Part shown: piece after piece, positions 22,372-28,225 of the stretch
How the letters are laid out: each line of letters starts with the position of its first letter
Position numbering within the stretch: the stretch's first letter is position 1
From: a virus
Direction: 5' to 3' (one strand)
Length of the DNA stretch: 33,677 nt
Virus record (IMG/VR): IMGVR_UViG_3300043567_000286
Span: 1-33,677 of that record
Made by a program: the position numbers and the translations under genes
The notes under the pieces: generated by a model
Database searches by the model: none
The model's input: only the letters and a program-made list of their open reading frames with translations
What the model was told of the DNA's origin: nothing

Positions 22372-23449
22372 ACTTAACTGATTTTAAATCTTCTTTTTCT
22401 TTTAGTGGCCACCAAACACTCCAAGTTCTACCTTTTTCTTTGCCTTGTGGAATTTTAGCCATATTACAAAATTCGTTTCTATCTTGTTCTGTTTTAAAAA
22501 TTATTGTGTATTTAATATAATGGTCTTTAGGAACATAATCTGGCATACCAACCCATTCGGCTGCCTCATTAATATCATTAATCTCGTGCTGTGGTCTAGT
22601 TACCATAACTAAATTAGCTAACATCATTTTGTCATAACCAGTGCCAGATAAACCATCTTTATCTTTAACCTCTTTTAATAGTTCGCTTAACTTACGATCA
22701 TCAATTTCTGCAAGTTTTCCTATTTCGTTATTGCCAGTTAAAATCTTTAATGCTTGTGGACTATCAGATTCAATATCTAGTTTAATAACTGGAACTTCTT
22801 TTAATTTAAGTTTGTGACAAGCAGATACAACTCCATGCCCATCTAAAATAGTATAATCTTTTGCAACAACTACATTTCTGTAAAAACCATGTTGTTTAAT
22901 AGAATTGGCTAAATGTTCTAATTGATCGTCTAAATGGACTTTATAATGTTTAGGGTGTGGTTTTAAATCAATTAATTGTACTGGTTCTGCTTTTGTTCCA
23001 AGAAAAGAATCAACGATTGGATCTGAGTCTCTTAATATATTATCTAATTCTTTTTCATCAAACCCAAAGTTTAGTAATTCAGAATTATAATCTTTTAAAT
23101 CATCTATTTCTATGTTTAATAAATCTTTGTCCCACTCATTATCTTCATTTAATCTATTATCTACAATCCTATATGCTTTAGCTTGTTGTTCTGTAAGATC
23201 TGCAATTAATACTGGAACTTTTTCTAATCCTAATTGCTTACTAGCTTGAAAGCGAGTGTGTCCGACAATTATAATATTATTTTTATCTACTACAATAGGT
23301 TGTTGAAAGCCAAACTCTGCAATTGACTTGGCAACTTTATCAACATTTTTAATTTTTCTAGGATTATTGTTATAAGGTTTTATCTCATTTATTGATAAAT
23401 ATTGAATCTTTGTATTTTGTATTAATTGGTTAAGGTTTTCTTTTTTCAT
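22364..23449 (-). CDS. Double ParB-like domain protein
   Basis: A 361-residue protein with two ParB/Srx-like domains. The first (about 15-110) has YLSINEIKPYNNNPRKIKN, GFQQPIVVDKNNIIIVGHTR, then FQASKQLG and KAYRIVDNRLNE. The second (about 135-240) has LIDLKPHPKHYKVHL, GFYRNVVVAKDYTILDGHGV and CHKLKLKEVPVIKLD. A C-terminal part (YIKYTIIFKTEQDRNEFCNM) follows. In the first domain GHTR matches the conserved G-x-x-R of ParB folds; the second has GHGV instead, so it may be altered. Phage ParB-like proteins accompany base-modification enzymes and may bind DNA, NTPs or act as nucleases. Confidence 0.75.
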   Translation of the reverse strand: MKKENLNQLIQNTKIQYLSINEIKPYNNNPRKIKNVDKVAKSIAEFGFQQPIVVDKNNIIIVGHTRFQASKQLGLEKVPVLIADLTEQQAKAYRIVDNRLNEDNEWDKDLLNIEIDDLKDYNSELLNFGFDEKELDNILRDSDPIVDSFLGTKAEPVQLIDLKPHPKHYKVHLDDQLEHLANSIKQHGFYRNVVVAKDYTILDGHGVVSACHKLKLKEVPVIKLDIESDSPQALKILTGNNEIGKLAEIDDRKLSELLKEVKDKDGLSGTGYDKMMLANLVMVTRPQHEINDINEAAEWVGMPDYVPKDHYIKYTIIFKTEQDRNEFCNMAKIPQGKEKGRTWSVWWPLKEKEDLKSVKYE

Positions 23450-23597
23450 CTGCTTCCTTTAGTTTCATTAACACATATTGCTCTAAAGCATCTGAACTTA
23501 AATTAGTTCTTGCCATTTGAAATTCGTCTTTGGGTTTTTTATCTTTTAATGCTTGGTAAAGTTTTTTAAGTTTAGGTTTAACAATATCAACTTTCAT
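23430..23597 (-). CDS. Small helical protein before ParB-like gene
   Basis: A 55-residue peptide starting MKVDIVKPKLKKLYQALKDK. It continues with KPKDEFQMARTNLSSDALEQ and ends YVLMKLKEADEKRKP. It is helical, basic and overlaps the ParB-like start by 20 nt and the DnaA-like gene by 11 nt. This overlap and the purine-rich leader support it. No family is recognised; it may be a partner of the ParB-like protein. Confidence 0.5.
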   Translation of the reverse strand: MKVDIVKPKLKKLYQALKDKKPKDEFQMARTNLSSDALEQYVLMKLKEADEKRKP

Positions 23598-23853
23598 ATT
23601 TCTTTCTTACCCTTTCCAAAACTTTATTAAATAAAGTCTTATGTTGGTCCCTTACATCTTTACAGTCTTTATAAATTGCGAACCAAGATTTTTTAAATTC
23701 CTTTCCTATTGCCTCGTAACTCATATTAGTTAGTTCTTTAATTATAGACATAGCAATTTTTTTATGTGGTATATAAAAATATTCTCTTTGAGAGTAAAGC
23801 GAATTATCACACATTACCTTTTGCGTTAGTTTTAGTATATTGTCTATATTCAT
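23587..23853 (-). CDS. DnaA domain IV-like DNA-binding protein
   Basis: An 88-residue protein. Residues about 30-75 (HKKIAMSIIKELTNMSYEAI, then GKEFKKSWFAIYKDCKDVRD) follow the DnaA C-terminal pattern, in which the helices RQ-x-AMYL and SLPEIG bind the DnaA box and the HSTV-A helix follows. Domains of this kind occur alone in phages. The start is ATG 23853, with a GGA site upstream; a TTG at 23856 is less likely. It overlaps the HNH gene by 47 nt. It may bind the origin-like region nearby. This is inference. Confidence 0.6.
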   Translation of the reverse strand: MNIDNILKLTQKVMCDNSLYSQREYFYIPHKKIAMSIIKELTNMSYEAIGKEFKKSWFAIYKDCKDVRDQHKTLFNKVLERVRKKYES

Positions 23854-24172
23854 CAAAAAATCCTTTTGGCAAAGATTGAATCTTTTTACAAGGACTCACT
23901 TTGCAAATCATTTCAGATATGTATATAGGATTTATACAGTATTTAAAATAGAATTTATTCTCGCCAATTAAATGTTGTTCGGCATGATGTTGTATGCACA
24001 ATGGGACACAAAAAGCATCATTACGAACTGCCATTCCTACATTTCCATACTTTGGAATAGATCTAATATGGGCACATTGGACATTTGGTGACTTACAAAT
24101 AATGCAACTATAAGATGCTACAAATCGTCTATGTTTTTCTGATTTGATTATTTTTACCTTCCTAATTTGCAT
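23807..24172 (-). CDS. HNH nuclease-like protein, DUF968/Ref type
   Basis: A 121-residue protein. Cys23 and Cys26 (SYSCIICKSP) and His35 (CAHIRS) are followed by DAFCVPLCIQHHAEQHLIGE, with Cys59, His62, His63 and His67. This is the zinc and catalytic His pattern of DUF968/Ref-type HNH proteins, in which a VPLC-x-x-HH segment is typical. They act as recombination-linked or homing-like nucleases in phages. It stands at the start of the DNA group, 1 nt after the DUF6496-like gene. Confidence 0.75.
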   Translation of the reverse strand: MQIRKVKIIKSEKHRRFVASYSCIICKSPNVQCAHIRSIPKYGNVGMAVRNDAFCVPLCIQHHAEQHLIGENKFYFKYCINPIYISEMICKVSPCKKIQSLPKGFFDEYRQYTKTNAKGNV

Positions 24173-24313
24173 TTATCTTTTTATTCTTTTTTTGGCTTTT
24201 CTAGCAACTGATAAAGCTATTGCAACAGATTGGCTTCTTGTTTTTCCAGCTTTCATCTCTCTGCGAATATTTTTGCCGATGCTCTTAGAACTATAACCTT
24301 TTATTAAAGGCAT
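24173..24313 (-). CDS. DUF6496-type small basic protein
   Basis: A 46-residue peptide starting MPLIKGYSSKSIGKNIRREM. It continues with KAGKTRSQSVAIALSVARKA and KKRIKR. The pattern IGKNI-x-x-EM-x-AGK-x-x-x-QSVAIALS-x-ARKA is that of DUF6496, a tiny protein common in phages. It is the first gene of the minus-strand block, 30 nt from the foldable element in the divergent region. Its stop is directly followed by the HNH start. Function is unknown; it is helical and basic. Confidence 0.7.
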   Translation of the reverse strand: MPLIKGYSSKSIGKNIRREMKAGKTRSQSVAIALSVARKAKKRIKR

Positions 24314-24342
24314 TTAAACCTCATTAGTAATTCGGATTTTAC

Positions 24343-24380
24343 GCCCTAGATTCGCAGGGAAGGCACTGCAAAAATAGGGC
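24343..24380 (-). promoter_or_regulatory. GC-rich foldable element in divergent intergenic region
   Basis: GCCCTA (24343-24348) and TAGGGC (24375-24380) form an outer stem. GCAG (24354-24357) and CTGC (24366-24369) form an inner stem with an 8-nt loop. The whole can fold into a two-stem structure on either strand. It is a GC island in a very AT-rich setting and lies at the 5' side of the minus-strand operon, so it could be a leader RNA structure or a protein site. Confidence 0.45.
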
Positions 24381-24404
24381 AAACCATATATATATGCTAA
24401 GTGG

Positions 24405-24434
24405 TTGAATCTAAATATATATTTATTTTATGAT
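24405..24434 (+). promoter_or_regulatory. Candidate sigma-70 promoter for the early plus-strand genes
   Basis: TTGAAT (24405-24410) as -35 and TATGAT (24429-24434) as -10 are spaced by 18 nt, close to the TTGACA/TATAAT consensus. Transcription would start near 24441, leaving a long AT-rich leader before the first gene at 24576. The placement in the only large divergent gap supports it. In so AT-rich a region chance matches are frequent. Confidence 0.4.
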
Positions 24435-24481
24435 ATGTTCATAGATGGGTATCTTTTCAGCGAAAATCAATTTAGTTCTCG

Positions 24482-24561
24482 TAACTATTAATAGTTAATA
24501 ATTAAATAGTTTAAATATATATAAATAGATTATTTAATAGTTAATAGTTAATAATTAACAA
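24482..24561. repeat. TTAATAG heptamer arrays and 16-bp palindrome (origin or operator candidate)
   Basis: Array one: TTAATAG 24488, TTAATAA 24495, TTAAATA 24502. Array two: TTAATAG 24534, TTAATAG 24541, TTAATAA 24548, TTAACAA 24555, all in 7-nt register. TAACTATTAATAGTTA at 24482-24497 is a perfect palindrome made by an inverted heptamer (CTATTAA at 24485). Between the arrays lies ATATATAAATAG-type sequence. Iterons plus an AT-rich melting zone are typical of replication origins; an operator array is the other option. No gene covers it. Confidence 0.6.
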
Positions 24562-24575
24562 CATAAAGGGAAAAT

Positions 24576-24827
24576 ATGTTAGAAGAAATAAAAAAAACAA
24601 TCAATACAGTTCTTAAAAATCAAGAACTTGTTAAAAAATATAAACAAAATAAATTTGATGTTAGATTATTCCAAGCTGTATTAAATACTAGCTTGTGGAG
24701 ATTATCTGATTATCAAAAACAAGACATTAATTTAGTTAATCAAGCTCTAAATGACTTAAATGTTGTTATTTTGTCAAATGCTAAATTAGAGAAATTTAAT
24801 CCAGATAAACACGAAAAATTATCTTAA
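24576..24827 (+). CDS. First early gene, unknown helical protein
   Basis: An 83-residue helical protein with AAAGGGAAAAT before the ATG. It starts MLEEIKKTINTVLKNQELVK and contains VRLFQAVLNTSLWRLSDYQ. It is basic, with no membrane segment. It is the first gene after the divergent region and is followed by a TAATG-coupled gene. It could be a host-takeover factor, but I recognise no family. Confidence 0.6.
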   Translation: MLEEIKKTINTVLKNQELVKKYKQNKFDVRLFQAVLNTSLWRLSDYQKQDINLVNQALNDLNVVILSNAKLEKFNPDKHEKLS

Positions 24828-25066
24828 TGATTAAAAATAAAAATAAATTTAATGATCGTGATTTGTGGGTATTAGAAAAACCAGATTATTTTTCTGTTAT
24901 CCACTATCGCAATAAAATTAGACATAATGTTCCTTGTTATAAAGAGGCATTAAAGTTGGCTAGAAAAATTGGTGACTGTTGGCAAAACCAATGTTTAGTT
25001 TATGCAGTTAGAGATTCTGCACAAATTAATCTTAATCATAGAAAAATCTACAAACAAACTAACTAA
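24827..25066 (+). CDS. Early hypothetical protein (79 aa)
   Basis: A basic 79-residue protein (MIKNKNKFNDRDLWVLEKPD). The parts FSVIHYRNKIRHNVPCYKEA and LKLARKIGDCWQNQCLVYAV hint at a small alpha/beta unit with Cys at about 37, 51 and 56. It is translated by TAATG coupling to the first early gene and has no ribosome site of its own. I know no homologous family. Confidence 0.5.
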   Translation: MIKNKNKFNDRDLWVLEKPDYFSVIHYRNKIRHNVPCYKEALKLARKIGDCWQNQCLVYAVRDSAQINLNHRKIYKQTN

Positions 25067-25074
25067 AGGGAAAA

Positions 25075-25326
25075 ATGACTAAACTAGAACAAATAGAAAA
25101 ACTTAAAGAAGAACTTTTTGAAACAAATGTTTATTCTTTAGAATATGTTGCTTTATTAGATAAAATAATAGTTCTTCAATATGAATTTAATTCTGATGAA
25201 AATTGTAGTTATTATTATAGATGTCTACCAGAAGCAAAACATAAAGCTAGATGCAGAAATGATGAGAGTTACAATGAAGCATTTGGTGGAAAAGAAGTGT
25301 ATAATTATTATGGTTACGCAATCTAA
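25075..25326 (+). CDS. Early hypothetical protein (83 aa)
   Basis: An 83-residue protein with the common early leader AAAGGGAAAA. It begins with a helix (MTKLEQIEKLKEELFETNVY) and has a Tyr-, Asn- and Cys-rich C-terminus (NCSYYYRCLPEAKHKARCRN). The Cys spacing may suit metal binding, but no known motif is seen. Unknown function; one of a row of small early genes. Confidence 0.5.
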   Translation: MTKLEQIEKLKEELFETNVYSLEYVALLDKIIVLQYEFNSDENCSYYYRCLPEAKHKARCRNDESYNEAFGGKEVYNYYGYAI

Positions 25327-25339
25327 CAAAAGGGGAAAT

Positions 25340-25516
25340 ATGAAAAAACAAATATATAAAGACTACACTATTAAACAACGCAAAGAAGTAATTGGTGGTG
25401 GATTTATGACAATGATTACTTATGATGTTTTTAAAGAAAAAACTCATATTTGTCATGTGCTTACTGTTGCTCAAGGTAAAGAAAAAATAGATCAATTAAC
25501 TAATAAGGTAGCATAA
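25340..25516 (+). CDS. Early hypothetical protein (58 aa)
   Basis: A 58-residue protein whose start is set by AAAAGGGGAAAT before ATG 25340. A longer frame beginning at 25181 overlaps the previous gene and has no site. The sequence MKKQIYKDYTIKQRKEVIGG, then MITYDVFKEKTHICHVLTVA looks like a small beta unit with a final helix. It is joined by TAATG to the next gene. Unknown function. Confidence 0.5.
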   Translation: MKKQIYKDYTIKQRKEVIGGGFMTMITYDVFKEKTHICHVLTVAQGKEKIDQLTNKVA

Positions 25517-25767
25517 TGAGAAAAATAACTTGGAACAATAAAGAATATCCTATTCCTTTTACTGTAAATTTAGAATGGGATAATGGCAAGATGATTAAAG
25601 TTGATAATCGTTTTGGTGGTGCTAGTTGTGAGTTGCCTTGGTTCGCTGTGGCAATTTACGATATGATTATGGGTGCTGAACTTCTTAGTGAATGGGAAGA
25701 TCACGCAAATGGTTTGGATTGGTTCAGAGAACACTTTCCAAAAGAGTATATGGTACTGTTGGATTGA
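25516..25767 (+). CDS. Conserved-looking early protein (83 aa)
   Basis: An 83-residue protein starting MRKITWNNKEYPIPFTVNLE. It includes NRFGGASCELPWFAVAIYDM and HANGLDWFREHFPKEYMVLL. The clustered Trp, Phe, Tyr and Gly suggest a compact conserved fold, probably a phage-specific family whose name I cannot give. It is the third small gene in a tight early run, coupled by TAATG. Confidence 0.5.
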   Translation: MRKITWNNKEYPIPFTVNLEWDNGKMIKVDNRFGGASCELPWFAVAIYDMIMGAELLSEWEDHANGLDWFREHFPKEYMVLLD

Positions 25768-25769
25768 TT

Positions 25770-25952
25770 ATGTATATTATTGATTTAAAAGATAGAACTG
25801 TTGCAGAATTTACTAAACAAGAAGTATCTGGTTTTGCAATATTTCAAGAAAAAAATAAGAAAAATAAATCTTGGCAAGATAGGTTTATACTTATTAAAGA
25901 TAAAATTGAAGCTAAAAAACTAATCTTAAAACTAATGAAGAAAGGTTTTTAA
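25770..25952 (+). CDS. Early hypothetical protein (60 aa)
   Basis: A 60-residue basic protein. ATG 25770 is just after the previous stop (TGATTATG); a longer frame from 25692 lies inside the upstream gene and is less likely. It begins MYIIDLKDRTVAEFTKQEVS and ends ILKLMKKGF, with an N-terminal beta hairpin and C-terminal helix probable. Its stop is directly followed by the next ATG. Unknown function. Confidence 0.45.
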   Translation: MYIIDLKDRTVAEFTKQEVSGFAIFQEKNKKNKSWQDRFILIKDKIEAKKLILKLMKKGF

Positions 25953-26243
25953 ATGAACATTAGAGAAATGTTAAAAATACAACAAGCATTTGAAAACAAA
26001 ACTATTCCTGAGGATTTATTGGAAGAAGAAAATTATTATTATTCTGAATCTAAAAAGGATTATATAAAAGTGCTTGATTTGGATCTGCACCATTTAATAA
26101 GAATTATTATTAAACAAATAAATTCAGAAAAAGATGATTTAATAGATTCTAACAAAACTGCATTTAATAAACTTGAAGCAACAAGAGCTGTTGGTAGAAT
26201 TTTAGACGAAATAGAAATAATTCAGAAGGGCTTAAATGACTAA
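25953..26243 (+). CDS. Early hypothetical helical protein (96 aa)
   Basis: A 96-residue helical protein (MNIREMLKIQQAFENKTIPE, then DLLEEENYYYSESKKDYIKV). The C-terminal helix FNKLEATRAVGRILDEIEII may dimerise. It is acidic in the middle, with no metal or nucleotide motif. It overlaps the next small gene by 8 nt. Unknown function. Confidence 0.45.
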   Translation: MNIREMLKIQQAFENKTIPEDLLEEENYYYSESKKDYIKVLDLDLHHLIRIIIKQINSEKDDLIDSNKTAFNKLEATRAVGRILDEIEIIQKGLND

Positions 26244-26400
26244 ACCAAAATTTACTTTAGCTTTAGAATATTTTAAAAAGTATAAAGAAGCCACAAATGA
26301 AAAAGATAAACAGTTTTATCATAGTCAATATATGAATGAATTGTTTAGAGTAGATCAACTATATGCTGAAGATGAGAAAAAAAATAAAAAAGGAAATTAA
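26236..26400 (+). CDS. Early mini-protein (54 aa)
   Basis: A 54-residue peptide starting MTKPKFTLALEYFKKYKEAT. It contains QFYHSQYMNELFRVDQLYAE and a Lys-rich end. The frame overlaps the gene before it by 8 nt and ends 1 nt before the next ATG, a spacing typical of this operon. Helical, unknown function. Confidence 0.4.
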   Translation: MTKPKFTLALEYFKKYKEATNEKDKQFYHSQYMNELFRVDQLYAEDEKKNKKGN

Positions 26401-26401
26401 T

Positions 26402-26563
26402 ATGATTTGCACAATGACTGATACAGAAATGAAGTTGATGGTAGCTTGTTTAGAATTTAAAATACAAGATAAAATAGATAATGACCTAGATACAGTTATA
26501 GATCTACAAACTCTTGTAAAAAAACTTAACATAATGATTGAAAGACAAACACCCTATGTATGA
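26402..26563 (+). CDS. Early mini-protein (53 aa)
   Basis: A 53-residue peptide. The start ATG 26402 follows AAAAAGGAAATTA, a clear site; a frame from 26363 is longer but has no support. It starts MICTMTDTEMKLMVACLEFK and is mostly one helix with Asp-rich middle (NDLDTVIDLQTLVKKLN). Unknown function. Confidence 0.4.
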   Translation: MICTMTDTEMKLMVACLEFKIQDKIDNDLDTVIDLQTLVKKLNIMIERQTPYV

Positions 26564-26639
26564 ACTTATGTCGGATATTGGTTTTTGGTATTTTGTGTTG
26601 GCAGTAATATTAACCCTAATTGTATGGAACATTAAATGA
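26556..26639 (+). CDS. Tiny membrane peptide A (27 aa)
   Basis: A 27-residue peptide MYELMSDIGFWYFVLAVILT-LIVWNIK, mostly one transmembrane helix. It overlaps the previous gene by 8 nt and is joined to a second membrane peptide by ATGA. Two tiny single-pass genes in a row argue against chance. A holin-, antiholin- or superinfection-type role is possible. Confidence 0.4.
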   Translation: MYELMSDIGFWYFVLAVILTLIVWNIK

Positions 26640-26728
26640 ATAGAGAAACTAAAGATGGAATAGGATTTGTTATCACAGCTATATTGCTGGGTGCAAGTAT
26701 AATATTAATACATTTTGCAATTAATTAG
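26636..26728 (+). CDS. Tiny membrane peptide B (30 aa)
   Basis: A 30-residue peptide MNRETKDGIGFVITAILLGA-SIILIHFAIN with a charged N-terminus and one membrane helix. Its ATG overlaps the stop of peptide A (ATGA), so the pair would be made together and may form a complex. Unknown function. Confidence 0.4.
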   Translation: MNRETKDGIGFVITAILLGASIILIHFAIN

Positions 26729-26730
26729 CT

Positions 26731-26913
26731 ATGAAAGTAAAGGTTAGTCGTGATATTCTGGTTAGTTGTGCTGATTTAATAAAAAACTATTTTTTGGTGA
26801 TGGAATTTTCTGGATCTAAAATAAGTAGTTATGACAAAGCGATTTACAATGCTTTAAAAGATATTATAAATAACAATAATAAGGGAAAAAAAAATGAACA
26901 TATTTCATCTTGA
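26731..26913 (+). CDS. Early small protein (60 aa)
   Basis: A 60-residue protein (MKVKVSRDILVSCADLIKNY) with a Lys/Asn-rich C-terminus (NNNNKGKKNEHISS). It starts 2 nt after membrane peptide B and its 3' end overlaps the next gene by 20 nt. A mixed helical fold is likely. No family is recognised. Confidence 0.45.
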   Translation: MKVKVSRDILVSCADLIKNYFLVMEFSGSKISSYDKAIYNALKDIINNNNKGKKNEHISS

Positions 26914-27367
26914 TAAAAACCCAGAAATTTGTGCAAGTTATCATTGTGATAAACATGTTGTTAAAATGATTTTAGAAACTGCACAAATGTTATGTACTGC
27001 CTACCAAAGACATTTTGGTACTAATGAAAAACTTTATAAACCAGCATATCCTAAACACCCTATGACTTTGTGGGTAGGCAATTCAAAAGAAAACTTTTTA
27101 TGGTCCTTAGATTTATTAAAATATCTACTTGACCAATATACACTTAGATATAAAAAAATTCATTCATCAGATCGTATTTATAAACTATTAATATCTTTAG
27201 ATATTACTGATTTTGTTTCTATTGGATTTACTAATCCCCCATTATGTATGCCAGATATTTATAAATCTAATGATTATGTTTCATCTTATAAGAAATATTA
27301 TATAAATGAGAAAAAGCGATTCGCAAAATATACACTTGTTGAAACGCCAAATTTTATGATGGTATGA
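26894..27367 (+). CDS. Conserved viral protein of unknown function, His/Cys/Lys-rich core
   Basis: A 157-residue protein that starts MNIFHLDKNPEICASYHCDK, then HVVKMILETAQMLCTAYQRH. It has YKPAYPKHPMTLWVGNSKEN and a C-terminal KKRFAKYTLVETPNF. I recognise MNIFxLDxxPxxCAxYHCDKHVVKMILE as a sequence that recurs in phages and large viruses without a firm function. The conserved His, Cys, Asp and Lys suggest an enzyme, perhaps DNA repair-like; this is weak. It has an AAGGGAAAAA site and an ATGA overlap with the next gene. Confidence 0.6.
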   Translation: MNIFHLDKNPEICASYHCDKHVVKMILETAQMLCTAYQRHFGTNEKLYKPAYPKHPMTLWVGNSKENFLWSLDLLKYLLDQYTLRYKKIHSSDRIYKLLISLDITDFVSIGFTNPPLCMPDIYKSNDYVSSYKKYYINEKKRFAKYTLVETPNFMMV

Positions 27368-27501
27368 CAAAACAATCTTTATCAGAAAAACTTGGTCAAA
27401 GTGTTTTTGCTGAAAAACTTAGACAAGCGATTAAGGAAGCAGAGTTAAAAAAAGAAAAAAAACAACTAGAGAAGGCAAATGAAAAAAATAAAAAAGGATA
27501 A
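27364..27501 (+). CDS. Early helical mini-protein (45 aa)
   Basis: A 45-residue peptide starting MTKQSLSEKLGQSVFAEKLR. The rest (QAIKEAELKKEKKQLEKANE) is a Lys/Glu-rich helix that could form a coiled coil. It overlaps both neighbours (ATGA before, 23 nt after). Unknown function. Confidence 0.4.
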   Translation: MTKQSLSEKLGQSVFAEKLRQAIKEAELKKEKKQLEKANEKNKKG

Positions 27502-27715
27502 GTTTTACGCATTAGTAATTATAAAAGATTTAATTGAAAACCATAGATTTGAAACATTAATAGACTATGTGCTATTAAGTTGGAAGTCTTATCCTCAATT
27601 AAAGCAACGAGAAATACTCAACGCAATAACTATTGAGTATATAAATAAAAACAACAAAAGGGAAAAAAATGAAAAAAATAATATTGTTAAGTTTCATTCT
27701 CATAAACTTAACTAA
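27479..27715 (+). CDS. Early hypothetical protein (78 aa)
   Basis: A 78-residue helical protein (MKKIKKDKFYALVIIKDLIE, then NHRFETLIDYVLLSWKSYPQ). It ends in a Lys/Asn-rich stretch and overlaps the lipoprotein gene by 47 nt. No signal peptide or known motif. It has no strong site and its 5' end lies in the previous gene, so the start is uncertain. Confidence 0.4.
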   Translation: MKKIKKDKFYALVIIKDLIENHRFETLIDYVLLSWKSYPQLKQREILNAITIEYINKNNKREKNEKNNIVKFHSHKLN

Positions 27716-27977
27716 TTGCAGTTATAAACCTATCATAGATAGTTCTGGTAGGTCTGGTACATTTCCAAACAGTAAAGCTGAGGAAACAACTAACGATATA
27801 CAGCATTGTAAAATGTTAGCTGAATCAAGTTTATCTGGTGCAGATGAAGTTGCTTCTTGGTTAAACAACAATGTTTTAAGAGTTTGGACTTTAGGCATTA
27901 CTCCTAAAGAGGAACGCACTAGAGAAAATTATACAAGACGATGCTTACAAGGCAGAGGCCATTCAGTTATTAACTAG
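27669..27977 (+). CDS. Predicted lipoprotein (superinfection or envelope factor)
   Basis: A 102-residue protein with a signal peptide MKKIILLSFILINLTNCSYK. The lipobox is LTNC with Cys17 as the likely lipid-bearing residue, so the mature part should be in the periplasm, tethered to a membrane. The mature part has YKPIIDSSGRSGTFPNS, HCKMLAESSLSGADEVASWL and CLQGRGHSVIN. The P-I-x-D-x-x-G start resembles small phage lipoproteins that block secondary infection, but that role is inference. It has an AAAGGGAAAAA site. Two Cys in the mature part may pair. Confidence 0.65.
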   Translation: MKKIILLSFILINLTNCSYKPIIDSSGRSGTFPNSKAEETTNDIQHCKMLAESSLSGADEVASWLNNNVLRVWTLGITPKEERTRENYTRRCLQGRGHSVIN

Positions 27978-27985
27978 GAGAAAAT

Positions 27986-28225
27986 ATGAAAACAGTAAAA
28001 GATGAAATAAAAAGATTGTATGATTTAAGTCAAAATCGTAACTGGGCTAGATATAATTGTTCTAGTGAAGCTGGTTATTATTACACTCTTTGTGATGTTA
28101 CAAATAAAGATATGTCTTTAGAAGATTTTTATAAAGAATATCCTTATTACAACCCAGATATAAATTCTGCATACTGGCAACAACAACATACAAGATGGAA
28201 GGAATTATGGAACGAAAAGAACTAA
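27986..28225 (+). CDS. Early hypothetical protein (79 aa)
   Basis: A 79-residue protein with AGGAGAAAAT before the ATG. It starts MKTVKDEIKRLYDLSQNRNW and is Tyr-, Trp- and Asn-rich (SAYWQQQHTRWKELWNEKN at the end). It may be a compact helical fold. It precedes the repressor-like gene and overlaps it by 19 nt. Function unknown. Confidence 0.5.
   Translation: MKTVKDEIKRLYDLSQNRNWARYNCSSEAGYYYTLCDVTNKDMSLEDFYKEYPYYNPDINSAYWQQQHTRWKELWNEKN

Noticed and set aside
24482-24561. CRISPR-like repeat array
   Set aside because: Units are only 7 nt and contiguous with no spacers, and no cas genes are present; iterons or operators fit better.
25181-25339. Longer start for the 58-residue early gene, reading through the previous gene
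   Set aside because: ATG 25340 has a clear AAAAGGGGAAAT site, whereas the upstream part overlaps a supported gene in another frame.
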